Source of the DNA: Scalesia atractyloides
Taxonomy: Eukaryota > Streptophyta > Magnoliopsida > Asterales > Asteraceae
NCBI GenBank assembly: GCA_947069175.1
Contig: CAMTDV010000002.1
Location: 11,710,988 to 11,774,987 of the forward strand
DNA: 64,000 bases
Direction of reading: 5' to 3'
Shown: positions 45,600-56,397 of the stretch, one piece after another
Layout of the letters: every line of letters starts with the position of its first letter
Numbering within the stretch: position 1 is the first letter of the stretch
Made by a program: the position numbers and the translations under genes
The notes under the pieces: generated by a model
Databases searched by the model: none
Told to the model about the DNA's origin: nothing
Seen by the model: only the letters and a program-made list of their open reading frames with translations

Positions 45600-47227
45600 T
45601 TAAATGTGTCCACACCCTGGAATTCACGATTTATTGTTAAAAACACAAAATCATAAAGAAACTTACTATTAAATTGAAATACTAAATTACATTATTTGAA
45701 GATCAAATAACAAATTACAACGAATAAGGAAAACAACACGAGTCTTGATTTTGATATCTAAGCCAAGTCCTATATGACCAATACAAAATACTAGCCAAAT
45801 ATTTGTACCTAAAAATATGTAGAAAACTATCAACTATAAGAGTTTTGTGAGATACATAAAGCATGATACAATAAAAATAAGTTAAAGATTTCACATGTAT
45901 AATTCGTAAAAACATGGTCATATAACATATTATGTAAAACATCACACATGATCGATATGATGATGACGTGACACAACCCTCATAGTTACCCAAAGATATG
46001 ATGACGTGACACAACCCCATGGTTGCCCAAAGATATAATGTGCTAGCTTTTGATCTATAGGTCCATAATCGTACTATTGATCGATATTGATATATGATTA
46101 TATGGTGCCATAATGTCCATAACTTAAAGTAATATGCATATATGAAAACTATTTGTTATGTTTGAATTGTAAAAAAAGGTTTATTTGTACAACTACATGT
46201 TTTCACTCCAAAAATAAAAGTAGAAAAATGGGCTATGGCATGACCATGTGTTTTGATGCAGTTCTAGAGCATGTTCAACGAATAGTGATGGACCCTAATG
46301 TATTAAAAATGATGGTTTAGGGTTTAAAGATGTTATGGTGATGTTATTTGGTTATCATAATATAATTAGGGTTAAATGCAGGCCGACTCTTAGAATTCAG
46401 GTGACCTGTCCGAGCTCGAAGAAATGTACCTCTTAGGCCGTAACGGAATTTATATTGTAAACTTTTGACAAAGTTTCTAACAAATTAACGCCTAAATAAT
46501 CGACAAGTAATGCCAAATAATCAACACCTAACTAAGTAACTAATCGACAATTAACGTCAAATAAAACGCAGACACTTGTTAATGTTATTTTTCTAAAGTA
46601 ATCGACAATTAACACCTAACGGTCCTAACTAATCAAGTATCATTAATCAATAAAAAATTAATCATACCAACGATCAAACAAAACAGGTGCTAACTAATCA
46701 ATAATCATACATGCGATCAAAATTCTGCGAGTCGTTAACGCGAAACCATGCTGCAATTAGACAAAACAACAGGGTCTGAAGTGGGAAAGATGTTCAACTG
46801 TAAAAGCCCAGGGCATGTGGTTGTCCGGTCGATGTTCAACTGCTCAAGTCGGAATTCGAGTGTGGTGCTGGACTAGCGGATTTCAACTATTCAAGAATCA
46901 AGACATCAAGCACCGGGGTCGATGTTCATGCGTTGTGCCTGTGCGTCGTTTCAATCCTCACAATTTGGCAATTACCGCCCAAAGAAAGATATTGTTTTAT
47001 ATACGTTTTTTTAATCAAATAGGTATTGGGCTAACTAAACCTAATGGGTTAAGTTTTGAAATTTAAGAATTGTTTTGTAAATGTATCTATCATTAACTTG
47101 GTGTGTGTATGGGTATACTATTAAAAAAAATTTATAACACACACATATATATTGAATTTTTTTAAATGTGTCCTCAGAATCACATGTCTTGACCGGTGGT
47201 CCTCCCGACCCACCCAAAGGGCTGGCC
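45600..47227. other. Intergenic DNA with degenerate AATCGACAATTAAC repeats
   Basis: 45940-46030 has a 2 x ~40-bp duplication around GATGACGTGACACAACCC. 46485-46700 contains many short repeats of the type TAATCGACAATTAACGxC. 46800-47060 has an open frame of 83 codons with no known domain. Nothing here is a convincing gene. Confidence 0.45.
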
Positions 47228-48120
47228 TGTCACACCCCGACCCGCAGCAAAATAAAAGTCGGGGCATGATTGGGTTATCACCAAAGCTCATGATATTTAC
47301 TAAGAAGTTTCATATTTATTAAATTCAAATTACAAATTTAAATATCCAGTAAACCAAAATTCATACAAATACAAAAAAAAAAAAACAAATCTAAATGTTT
47401 ATTCTAACGCAATAACTTGTTATTCTTCTAGGCCATCCTAAGTGTTTCTTTCCTCAACTGGATCACCTGTATCATGTGTAAAACAGGAGGGATTTTGGGT
47501 CAACAAAAGTTGGCGATGTGAACATTGATAAAACATTTTAAATAATTGCTTGTTTTATTTATTAAAGAAAGTTCGTGCATAAATCACATGTGAGCAAATA
47601 TATATGTGTAAACAATCACATACCACATTGAATGAATATATGACATGAATGATGATGTATTTGAGATCAAGGCTCAATCAAACGGAGCCGATCTAATGAG
47701 GCACCTGATGCTCAACCCGTATCCCACGAGGAACTGATGGGCCTAATGAAATGAGTGCACTGAAATGATAAATTAATCCACATATAAACCACACAACAAG
47801 CAATTCACATTTGATCACAAAATGATATAAGCACAAGTGTTTAAATTAAATAAAGGAATGGTACGACACATGATACACCCCAAAACGTGATTAAAACGGG
47901 GAACTTGTAGAGATTCACTCACAGTGGGTGCATTGTAACATCCGTCAAAAACGGATTTACCAAACCCGCTCCGTTTATCAACCGAACAGTCAGTCAAATT
48001 TTTCGTTGCGAATTAAATGCCCAAAATAATTTTAAACGATCCGTAATCAATTTTTATGCGGGGATATATATTTAGTTTTTGAAAAACTGATAAAAATAAC
48101 AAAATAAAAATGTTTTACCC

Positions 48121-48202
48121 ATGCCGGGTTTCGAACTCGGGTCTGTATCCGGTTCAACCAAACAAACTATCATTCAACCAAACAACCGCTCCGCCACTTT
48201 GT
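48121..48202 (-). other. Antisense tRNA-like module in 5' LTR (copy D)
   Basis: On the minus strand: GTGGCGGAGCGG, very close to the A-box of tRNA-Leu/Ser, then about 50 nt on, B-box AGTTCGAAACC in a T-arm-like hairpin (CCGAG/CCCGG around TTCGAAA, one mismatch). The distance and extra arm suit a type II tRNA such as Leu or Ser. It lies in U3, upstream of the TATA box. Confidence 0.75.
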
Positions 48203-48462
48203 TTTTCTGTTAACACAAGGAAACACTTAATTCAAATATCAAGTTTCAAAGTTAAAATCAGTAAATTGCGCCCAAATTAGCAGTCGTCGGAAATCCCGAC
48301 GACTTCGCCGTTTAATTAAGTTTCCGCTCAAGATAAACCGTAGAATTTACTCCTACAACGGTTATAACCGACGTCTGAACCGCGACATCAGCCATAACCG
48401 CCGGAGTACGGTTGACTTCGAATTAAGACCGAATTCAGACCCCATTCATCCCAATACTACCC

Positions 48463-48470
48463 TATAAATA
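48463..48470 (+). promoter_or_regulatory. LTR TATA box (copy D)
   Basis: TATAAATA in the context CCTATAAATACACCC. RNA would start about 30 bp downstream, near 48495, placing all sense tRNA-like modules in the transcribed R/U5 part. The same box lies at 54408-54415 in the 3' LTR. Confidence 0.75.
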
Positions 48471-48902
48471 CACCCACAACTCGCCAGAAACCTTACACAC
48501 TCAAATCGCACCTTTTCTCGGCGAAAACTCACTCGCCGGAACTATCTTATACTTCGCCGGAAAACCGTATCCGTAATCTCTGAGCTTTACTGAACCCCCT
48601 AAACCTTTACCGAAGTCACCCACACCCTTTGTAAGCCTTCGGAGGACTCTCTGCTGCAAGATACTGTCGCCGGAAAAAGATTGCTGTCGCCGGAGTTCTG
48701 CCGGAAAACAGAGTAAAACCAGTTGGTACTTTTCACGTCTAATTCCTTTCCTTTTTACTTTTATCTCGTCTGTAATTGATCGTTAAACGCTAAAAGAACA
48801 TGAATCAACCTTTCGAACCAGTCAGCCGTCACTTCCGGTTAAAAACAGCGAAGAAGACGACATTTCGGTAACGGTTAAGTATAATTAAAATCAAGTTATT
48901 TA

Positions 48903-48985
48903 CCGGGTTAGACACACAGTCCAGCGGTGGACTGTGTGCACATTTAACGCTAAGGTCACGAGTTCGATTCCGGTTCCACACACGC
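48903..48985 (+). other. Sense tRNA-like module 1 (copy D)
   Basis: Begins CGGGTTAGACAC. Its D-arm position is a perfect 10-bp hairpin (ACACAGTCCA/TGGACTGTGT, loop GCGG). It ends with B-box AGTTCGATTCC. Confidence 0.8.
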
Positions 48986-49069
48986 CGCCTTGAGAAAAAT
49001 TCTTTTTTTAGCAAACTGAACCGGAGTCGCCTTGAGTATATGTTAAGTATATTGATAACCGAGTTTATA

Positions 49070-49150
49070 ACCAAGTGGGACACACAGTCCAGTGGTGGAG
49101 TGTGTGTCCGCTAACCCACAGGTCCCGGGTTCGAGACCTGTGGAGCGCAC
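49070..49150 (+). other. Sense tRNA-like module 2 (copy D)
   Basis: Same plan as module 1 (ACACAGTCCAGTGGTGGAGTG), but its T-arm is extended to a 9-bp perfect stem, CCACAGGTC/GACCTGTGG, enclosing the B-box GGTTCGAGACC. Confidence 0.8.
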
Positions 49151-49240
49151 CGGTTTGTGAATTATTTCGTTTTTAAAAAAATAAAAGGATTTCTGTTTAA
49201 CTCTAATTAATATATATATATAATTAAAATCGGATATATA

Positions 49241-49320
49241 ACGGGTTAGACACGTAGCTCAGTTGGTAGAGCTGCGTGCACGCGTACGGGAGGTCTCGGG
49301 TTCGAGCCTCACCCGGCGCA
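49241..49320 (+). other. Sense tRNA-like module 3 (copy D), closest to a real tRNA
   Basis: GGGTTAGACACG precedes TAGCTCAGTTGGTAGAGC, identical to the D-arm of many tRNAs (full A-box). B-box GGTTCGAGCC follows 44 nt later. The anticodon arm does not fold (GCGTGCACGC instead) and the acceptor stem is not complementary, so it is not a functional tRNA gene. Confidence 0.85.
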
Positions 49321-49799
49321 CAACAATACGCCTTCCGAACCGGTCAACGATAGTCAAAGTCAACGGTCAAAGTTACTGTAGCAAAAATAAAATATTTTTT
49401 TATTATTTTTTTTTATTTAATTATTTTTATTTAAAATCAATTAAAAATACTTAAAAATAACATTTTTAAGGTTAGAAAATAGCCTCAAACTCACAAAAAT
49501 ACACCCAACAATCCTACTAAATAGATTAATAAAATCCGTTTACTTACCAAACCATAATGCGATTTATCTAGGTTAATTTCACTCGTGGTTAAAACCATTT
49601 CGCGTGCATTCAACCTCATCAACCGAACGCACCCAATGTGAGTGAATTCTTACAAACTCCCCTTTTTATTCATGTTTTGGGGTGTATCATGTGTCGTTTA
49701 AACTAATTCTCTTATGCAAATTTGTGTTATACCATTATATGAACTAAACTAGAATGTAACTATTATTGGTTGTGATGTATTCATATTGTCAATGTTGTA

Positions 49800-50058
49800 C
49801 ATTAGGCCCATCAGTTCGTAAGAACAACGCGTGCCTCAAAACTCATTCATTAGGCCCATCAGTTCCTCGTGGGAGACGAGAACAACGCGTGCCTCAAAAC
49901 TCATACATTAGGCCCATCAGTTCGTAAGAACAACGCGTGCCTCAAAACTTATACATTAGGCCCATCAGTTCGTAAGAACAACGCGTGCCTCAAAACTCAT
50001 TCATTAGGCCCATCAGTTCCTCGTGAGAGACGAGTCGAACAACGCGTGCCTCAAAACA
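49800..50058. repeat. Five-copy minisatellite in LTR copy D
   Basis: Five units of 48-58 bp, each starting CATTAGGCCCATCAGTTC and containing AACAACGCGTGCCTCAAAAC. Two carry the extra CTCGTGxGAGACGAG palindrome. The 3' LTR has the same five copies (55745-56003). Other family members have one or two. Confidence 0.9.
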
Positions 50059-50455
50059 ATTATTTGGTGATGTGTGTTCAATATTCGATATTATGTGTTG
50101 TGTGAATAAACTTACATCTACATTTACTCATATATGGTATGCACCTTATTTATAATCAATTGGATAAACTTGTTCAAATGTTTTCCATAGGATTCACTCG
50201 CCAACATTATGTTGATCCAAAAACCTTTTTACACATGATACAGGTGAACAGGTTGAAGCAAGGAAAACATAGGATATGCCTTAGAAGAGAACCAAGAAGC
50301 TTAGATTGATAGTTAGAACACGTTGTATCATTTATTGTAAATTTCCATTAAATTGTATTAATGAATATGAAACATATAATAAATGTCATGAGCTTTGATG
50401 ATAACCCAATCATGCCCCGATCACCTTTTCCGCTGCGGGTCGGGGTGTGACAGAT

Positions 50456-50472
50456 TGGTATCAGAGCCATGA
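50456..50472 (+). other. Primer-binding site (initiator tRNA-Met)
   Basis: TTGGTATCAGAGCCATG starts three bases after the 5' LTR. It complements the 3' end of plant initiator tRNA-Met, the usual primer of these elements. Confidence 0.92.
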
Positions 50473-51305
50473 CTATAGGGATATAGGATAGGCTATTAGA
50501 CCCTTAGAGCCTATACTATAGTCTGCCAAAATTTTAATTGATTAGGTGGTTACATACAAACTTGTGATATTTATTTGTTTCATATTTGCTTACATTTCAG
50601 TCAAACATACATGCTTATATACATATTCATTATACATATATACATATTCATTATACATATATCGATGTTCATGTGTTCAGTTTATTTTCATACTCGCAGT
50701 ATCCAAAGATTTTGTGCTATTTTCAAATCCCATCAAAGTAAGTTCTGCGACGGGCATGTAGTAACCGGAAGGGTACAAGTACCGGTAGTCGGGACGTCCT
50801 GTCTAGGTTGGCAATCGTATAAATCCAAAATAACGGACCAGTTTGCCTACCTGGGGACTAACGATGAGAGTACAACGGACCTATTAGGCCAAAGCATGCC
50901 ACACCAAACGTCGTTCGAACTAACCTCACTTTGAGATGTCACCGTGTCCATGCCTAGACACCTTCCGAACATCACACGTTGTATACATATTTCTCGATTT
51001 TCTCCGGGTTTTGTGTACGCAACCAGGCAGAAACCGTGCGAACCATATGAAAAACCGGTATTCATGGGGGCCCACATGATTACACAGGTAAAGTATGGCG
51101 GCATGAAGGGCCTAACAGCAAGCAAAACCCAAGACATCCTATGGATGTAGTAGATTTATTTATCTATATTTATTTTATGAACGTTCATTCCCAAACTCGA
51201 CCCACGATCCCAAAGGCATCCAACTCATACTCTTGACATGTATTCCTTGTAGATGTCTTCTAGCCTCGCTCGTAGGAAAATGAGAGCAGGAAAAGCCGTG
51301 AACGC

Positions 51306-52594
51306 ATGGCTACCCAAATCGCTCAGCAAATGGCGACCGTAATACCAAACATCGTAGTACAAGTTCAACAAGCCCTTACCGCTAATTCCGTTAACCCAAC
51401 CCAACAAGAAGATCAAAACGCTATCAATCCTTCAGTCACTAAATGCACCTACAAACATTTTAAATCCTGCGATCCTCCAAAATACGAAGGTACTGAAGGT
51501 GTCACCGCTCTCCTCCATTGGTTCGAAGAAATGGAGAACACTTTTCTAAATTGCGATTGCCCCGATGATCGCAAGGTGCGTTATGCTACCGGTCGTTTAC
51601 TTGGAACGGCACTCACCTGGTGGAATACAGAGAAGACAAAACGTGGTGTTGAAGAAACTATGACCTTGACTTGGGAAGAGTTGAAGGGAATCATGACAAG
51701 ACGGTTTTGCCCAAGAAGTGAAATCAAGAAATTGGAGGATGAGTTTCACGCTTTAAAACAAAAGGAAGGCGACCACACCACATACAACAAGAGATTCCTT
51801 GAGTTAAATCAAATGGTTCCCAATTTGTTTACTCCCCTCTACCGTTTGATCGAGCACTACATTTGTGGTCTTCCATCAAAGATTCAAGACTCTGTAATAA
51901 GTACCTCGCCTGCAACTTTGGAAGCAGCAATGGAGCTAGCAACCGCGCTCACTGACAACCGAATCAGAAACAAAGATCTCAGAGAAGAGAAGAAGAAGGA
52001 TAAAGCATCAACCGAAAACTCAAACCCCACCCGAACCGAATCCTTTACACCATCTACTTCTAAGAGAAAACGTGATGGGCAAATCTTCGCCGTCACCCAA
52101 CGCAACCAACCCGCTTCACAAGTTGTACCTCCTCAAACTATCCCAAACGCCCAAATAGCACCCAACTCAACTTACCCAAACAAGAAGCCTTACATTGGAC
52201 CTCACCCTCAATGCAACACCTGTTTCTATCACCATCCATCTACATTACCCTGTCGACTATGTGCGAATTGTGGACGCTACGGTCATTTGAGCAAAGTTTG
52301 CCGCACCCCTCAAAACCAAACCTCAACCCCTACTCAACCCATGATCCAAACATATCAACAACCTCAATACCCGTGTACCCATACGTTCGAGCTTGTTTCA
52401 ATTGTGGCGACCCTACCCATTTTAGAAACACATGCCCTCGTTTGGTTAACATCATAAACGCCCAAGCTCAAGCAAACCCAGTTAACCAAGCAAACCAAGC
52501 AAACCCAGCTCCACCGCCAGTAAGAGGAAGAGTTTATAACATCAACGCCAATCCTGTTGAAGATGTTAACGGACCAAACCAACCACTTAACTAG
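51306..52594 (+). CDS. gag: Gag polyprotein of the gag-only element, with a frameshift
   Basis: Gag forms the particle and binds RNA. The ATG at 51306 opens 383 codons; another ATG in a different frame at 51254 could be the ancestral start. Residues ~40-195 form the retrotransposon Gag domain (CTYKHFKSCDPPKYEGTEGV, ALLHWFEEMENTF, YNKRFLELNQMVP). A basic, Asn/Pro-rich stretch and a zinc knuckle CANCGRYGHLSKVC (CX2CX4HX4C) follow. A second knuckle, CFNCGDPTHFRNTC, lies in the next frame, so a one-base shift occurs between about 52310 and 52385. The second frame ends at TAA 52592-52594 after GRVYNINANP, the point where protease begins in the related outer element. Whether the shift is programmed, a mutation or a sequence error cannot be told. 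Confidence 0.85.
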
Positions 52595-53862
52595 TCTTCT
52601 CTCACCAAGAATCAAGATTCAACTCCAACCACTTAGTTTTTATGTTTTTCTCCATGTTATCTCAATTTTCACGTATCTCAATTGGAATTTTATCCAAGAA
52701 ATTTTAATGCAAGTTACTAGTTCAGTTTGTTTTATACTCATTGATTTAATATTCATATCATCATACTTCATGACATATCTCAGTTTCATCATTTAAAGAA
52801 GTTGAGTTGTGTCTCACTTCTACATAGACTAACCTCTCCATCATATTAAACGAGAGAGGTTTTGTCAAACACGGATACTATCAGAATTAAGACTCAAGCG
52901 CTGGTTGTTGTGTTGTAGAGTCGCATAGAACTAATCATAACTTGCGGATAAAGTCAATGGGAATTTGACAAGAATATGGTGGATACGCCGCTGGTACTTC
53001 CTATATATAAGTATTCTTGTCAAATGATCGGAAGCATTATCAGGCGGTTATGAGAGGTTCCATGCATAGGTTGTTTGTGTGATTAAGTTATTCATTTTCA
53101 ATACATGCAATAAGCTCGGCTCCGTTTGATTGAGCCTTGAGCACACCGACAATTTCAATTTTCAATACATACAACACGATCGGCTCCGTTTGATTGAGCC
53201 TTGATCGCACAGATATATTTCATCTCAGTATTTTTATGTTTGATGTATTGGTTGTAGAGTTATAGGACTAATCATAATTCACTGATAAAACCAATGAAAA
53301 TTTGACAAGAATATGGTGGATACGCCGCTGGTACTTCCTATATATAAGTATTCTTGCCAAAGGATCAGAGGCGTTATCAGGTGGTTATGAGGAGTTCCAT
53401 GTAGGATTTAGTATTGCCTTGGTTGAAATTTGCGTTACAATTACATCATCTCACTATTTAAAGAAATTGGATTGTGTTCCATTTCTACATAAACTAACCT
53501 CTCCATCATAACAAACGAGAGAGAAACCATCACCATTCAAACATATATGCTATCAGAATATGGATACAATTGTTAGTTGTTATGTTTATTGTAGAATTTC
53601 TGCCTTAGGATATAACCCTAAGCATATTCAAACTTTTATGCATGATATCATTTTGGCGAATCATTCTTGCTTAACAATACTTATACAGTAGGCAACAAAA
53701 AGCGATTCCTGTATTAGGATACTTAACCTTTGCAAGGAACGTTACCGCCTCAAACCAAAAACTTAAACCCTTATTTCTTCTAAAGCATGTAACTGTCAAA
53801 ACTAAACACCATCATTCTTTTAGTCAATTATATCCCTATTTAAATTTCGGGACGAAATTTCT
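52595..53862 (+). repeat. Non-coding 3' interior with internal duplication and no pol
   Basis: Two related blocks of about 430 bp follow each other. Each contains AACCTCTCCATCATA (52831 and 53497), ATGGTGGATACGCCGCTGG (52977 and 53312) and TTATGAGxxGTTCCATG. Between them are two GGCTCCGTTTGATTGAGCC motifs (53120 and 53182) also found in the LTRs. No pol domain is detectable, so pol was deleted or replaced here. Confidence 0.75.
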
Positions 53863-53878
53863 AAAAAGCAGGGGATAC
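53863..53878 (+). other. Polypurine tract
   Basis: AAAAAGCAGGGGATAC lies immediately before the 3' LTR and follows CGGGACGAAATTTC, as in the outer element. It primes plus-strand DNA synthesis. Confidence 0.85.
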
Positions 53879-56397
53879 TGTAACATCCGTCAAAAACGGA
53901 TTTACCAAACCCGCTCCGTTTATCAACCGAACAGTCAGTCAAATTTTTCGTTGCGAATTAAATGCCCAAAATAATTTTAAACGATCCGTAATCAATTTTT
54001 ATGCGGGGATATATATTTAGTTTTTGAAAAACTGATAAAAATAACAAAATAAAAATGTTTTACCCATGCCGGGTTTCGAACTCGGGTCTGTATCCGGTTC
54101 AACCAAACAAACTATCACTCAACCAAACAACCGCTCCGCCACTTTGTTTTTCTGTTAACACAAGGAAACACTTAATTCAAATATCAAGTTTCAAAGTTAA
54201 AATCAGTAAATTGCGCCCAAATTAGCAGTCGTCGGAAATCCCGACGACTTCGCCGTTTAATTAAGTTTCCGCTCAAGATAAACCGTAGAATTTACTCCTA
54301 CAACGGTTATAACCGACGTCTGAACCGCGACATCAGCCATAACCGCCGGAGTACGGTTGACTTCGAATTAAGACCGAATTCAGACCCCATTCATCCCAAT
54401 ACTACCCTATAAATACACCCACAACTCGCCAGAAACCTTACACACTCAAATCGCACCTTTTCTCGGCGAAAACTCACTCGCCGGAACTATCTTATACTTC
54501 GCCAGAAAACCGTATCCGTAATCTCTGAGCTTTACTGAACCCCCTAAACCTTTACCGAAGTCACCCACACCCTTTGTAAGCCTTCGGAGGACTCTCTGCT
54601 GCAAGATACTGTCGCCGGAAAAAGATTGCTGTCGCCGGAGTTCTGCCGGAAAACAGAGTAAAACCAGTTGGTACTTTTCACGTCTAATTCCTTTCCTTTT
54701 TACTTTTATCTCGTCTGTAATTGATCGTTAAACGCTAAAAGAACATGAATCAACCTTTCGAACCAGTCAGCCGTCACTTCCGGTTAAAAACAGCGAAGAA
54801 GACGACATTTCGGTAACGGTTAAGTATAATTAAAATCAAGTTATTTACCGGGTTAGACACACAGTCCAGCGGTGGACTGTGTGCACATTTAACGCTAAGG
54901 TCACGAGTTCGATTCCGGTTCCACACACGCCGCCTTGAGAAAAATTCTTTTTTCAGCAAACTGAACCGGAGTCGCCTTGAGTATATGTTAAGTATATTGA
55001 TAACCGAGTTTATAACCAAGTGGGACACACAGTCCAGTGGTGGAGTGTGTGTCCGCTAACCCACAGGTCCCGGGTTCGAGACCTGTGGAGCGCACCGGTT
55101 TGTGAATTATTTCGTTTTTAAAAAAATAAAAGGATTTCTGTTTAACTCTAATTAATATATATATATAATTAAAATCGGATATATAACGGGTTAGACACGT
55201 AACTCAGTTGGTAGAGCTGCGTGCACGCGTACGGGAGGTCTCGGGTTCGAGCCTCACCCGGCGCACAACAATACGCCTTCCGAACTGGTCAACGATAGTC
55301 AAAGTCAACGGTCAAAGTTACTGTAGCAAAAATAAAATATTTTTTTATTATTTTTTTTTATTTAATTATTTTTATTTAAAATCAATTAAAAATACTTAAA
55401 AATAACATTTTTAAGGTTAGAAAATAGCCTCAAACTCACAAAAATACACCCAACAATCCTACTAAATAGATTAATAAAATCCGTTTACTTACCAAACCAT
55501 AATGCGATTTATCTAGGTTAATTTCACTCGTGGTTAAAACCATTTCGCGTGCATTCAACCTCATCAACCGAACGCACCCAATGTGAGTGAATTCTTACAA
55601 ACTCCCCTTTTTATTCATGTTTTGGGGTGTATCATGTGTCGTTTAAACTAATTCTCTTATGCAAATTTGTGTTATACCATTATATGAACTAAACTAGAAT
55701 GTAACTATTATTGGTTGTGATGTATTCATATTGTCAATGTTGTACATTAGGCCCATCAGTTCGTAAGAACAACGCGTGCCTCAAAACTCATTCATTAGGC
55801 CCATCAGTTCCTCGTGGGAGACGAGAACAACGCGTGCCTCAAAACTCATACATTAGGCCCATCAGTTCGTAAGAACAACGCGTGCCTCAAAACTCATACA
55901 TTAGGCCCATCAGTTCGTAAGAACAACGCGTGCCTCAAAACTCATTCATTAGGCCCATCAGTTCCTCGTGAGAGACGAGTCGAACAACGCGTGCCTCAAA
56001 ACAATTATTTGGTGATGTGTGTTCAATATTCGATATTATGTGTTGTGTGAATAAACTTACATCTACATTTACTCATATATGGTATGCACCTTATTTATAA
56101 TCAATTGGATAAACTTGTTCAAATGTTTTCCATAGGATTCACTCACCAACATTATGTTGATCCAAAAACCTTTTTACACATGATACAGGTGAACAGGTTG
56201 AAGCAAGGAAAACATAGGACATGCCTTAGAAGAGAACCAAGAAGCTTAGATTGATAGTTAGAACACGTTGTATCATTTATTGTAAATTTCCATTAAATTG
56301 TATTAATGAATATGAAACATATAATAAATGTCATGAGCTTTGATGATAACCCAATCATGCCCCGATCACCTTTTCCGCTGCGGGTCGGGGTGTGACA
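53879..56397 (+). repeat. 3' LTR of the gag-only element (copy E)
   Basis: Same length as copy D. Antisense tRNA-like module at 54066-54147; sense modules at 54848-54930, 55015-55095 and 55186-55265. One of the eight differences (TAGCTCAG to TAACTCAG near 55202) hits the A-box of module 3. Confidence 0.95.

Larger units (their letters stand above)
47934..50452 (+). repeat. 5' LTR of the gag-only element (copy D)
   Basis: Begins TGTAACATCCGTC and ends GCGGGTCGGGGTGTGACA. In order: antisense tRNA-like module, TATA box, a leader rich in CGCCGGAA phrases, three sense tRNA-like modules, an AT-rich stretch, a five-copy minisatellite and a conserved U5 end with CCCCGA/TCGGGG stem. Confidence 0.95.
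47934..56397 (+). mobile_element. Young gag-only gypsy element (TR-GAG type)
   Basis: Two 2519-bp LTRs (47934-50452 and 53879-56397) differ at about eight sites by eye, all transitions. Perfect 5-bp target duplications TGCAT lie at 47929-47933 and 56398-56402. A PBS for initiator tRNA-Met (50456) and a PPT (53863-53878) are present. The 3.4-kb interior encodes gag but no protease, reverse transcriptase, RNase H or integrase, so movement must have used pol from a related element. By family knowledge this is the architecture called TR-GAG. Few LTR differences imply a recent insertion. Confidence 0.93.

Noticed and set aside
45385..45646. Two minus-strand ORFs rich in Ile or Tyr
   Set aside because: They translate the AAT microsatellite in two frames; low complexity only.
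48829..49454. ORFs and tRNA-like folds that could be called real tRNA genes
   Set aside because: The D-arm and T-arm are tRNA-like, but acceptor and anticodon stems do not pair and no anticodon loop is formed. The ORFs across the modules (also at 54774-55399 and 38652-38954) are shadows of the repeated LTR sequence.
49800..50058. CRISPR-like spaced repeats
   Set aside because: Units are adjacent minisatellite copies without unique spacers, in a plant LTR.
50575..50934. 119-codon ORF between PBS and gag, and overlapping minus ORF 50847-51137
   Set aside because: No domain; it lies in the untranslated leader of the gag-only element and shows no coding character.
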